This document shows, piece by piece, positions 63,992-64,000 of a stretch of DNA of 64,000 nt. The first letter of the stretch is position 1; each line of letters opens with the position of its first letter. The notes below the pieces were generated by a model. That model searched no databases and had not been told where the DNA came from. It saw nothing but the letters and a program-made list of their open reading frames with translations. The DNA is taken from positions 310,001-374,000 of the forward strand of contig JADJOT010000012.1 in NCBI GenBank assembly GCA_016713625.1, read 5' to 3'. Made by a program: the position numbers and the translations under genes. Origin of the DNA: Candidatus Accumulibacter affinis (lineage in GTDB: Bacteria > Pseudomonadota > Gammaproteobacteria > Burkholderiales > Rhodocyclaceae).

Positions 63992-64000
63992 ATGAATATG
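63992..64000 (+). CDS. Possible start of the next gene (cut by the window end)
   Basis: ATGAATATG at the edge is preceded by GAGGAG at 7-8 nt spacing, a good ribosome site. Only three codons are visible, so no product can be named; its position after wzb suggests another surface or EPS gene. Confidence 0.3.

Overview
The window looks like a chromosomal segment of a high-GC betaproteobacterium, most likely Rhodocyclales and possibly close to Candidatus Accumulibacter. This rests on the high GC content, several PEP-CTERM (exosortase-sorted) surface proteins, a Gcr-type 'site-specific recombinase' membrane protein, a DUF3301 protein, and the general gene repertoire. No rRNA, tRNA, CRISPR array, intact transposase or prophage was seen. 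The genus is an inference.

Layout. 1-2468: two coupled FtsX-type ABC permeases. 2518-4843: two PEP-CTERM genes with sigma-54-like control regions. 5098-11303: a methyltransferase, a small secreted protein, and a cassette of PP-loop amidotransferase-like protein, acyl-CoA ligase and acyl-thioester reductase. 11363-12805: a second PEP-CTERM GDSL esterase with its own control region. 12851-18508: gamma carbonic anhydrase, a DUF3301 protein, typA/bipA coupled to an HpaB/AbfD-like flavoprotein, a truncated haemoglobin and a small winged-helix-like protein. 18595-25751: a complete Mrp Na+/H+ antiporter operon (mrpA-B fused, then C-G) whose last gene is a CBS-DUF294 nucleotidyltransferase-like protein. 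25764-27460: a zinc alcohol dehydrogenase and the relic of a phosphoenolpyruvate carboxylase gene. 27545-35310: a giant (2450 aa) repeat-built PEP-CTERM protein. 35364-38653: wax-ester synthase/DGAT with two alpha/beta hydrolases. 38713-51628: mainly single housekeeping or conserved genes (yaaA, PIN toxin, FAD oxidoreductase, arfB, yjbQ, asmA and others). 51629-53200: a small AT-richer, degraded accessory patch (broken XRE regulator, methyltransferase, orphan YafQ toxin with an antitoxin tail). 53371-55310: ferritin-like DUF455 and glutathione peroxidase. 55431-60178: gcvTHP under a tandem glycine riboswitch with promoter and terminator. 60427-63651: another PEP-CTERM gene beside a WecA/TagO-type glycosyl-1-phosphate transferase and a Wzb-type phosphatase, probably the edge of an exopolysaccharide locus.

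The most notable observation is regulatory. Four of the five PEP-CTERM genes, spread over 60 kb, share a 19-bp dyad (gene-direction consensus STGTCGGWWWWTYTTACAS) upstream of a GG-N10-GC sigma-54-type promoter. In three of them the gap is 62-63 bp; in the fourth it is 96 bp. This reads as the enhancer site of a RpoN-dependent PEP-CTERM regulon, plausibly bound by the response regulator PrsR. The fifth PEP-CTERM gene has only a weaker promoter match and no clear dyad. Nothing was computed or searched: all alignments are by eye and family assignments are from memory.
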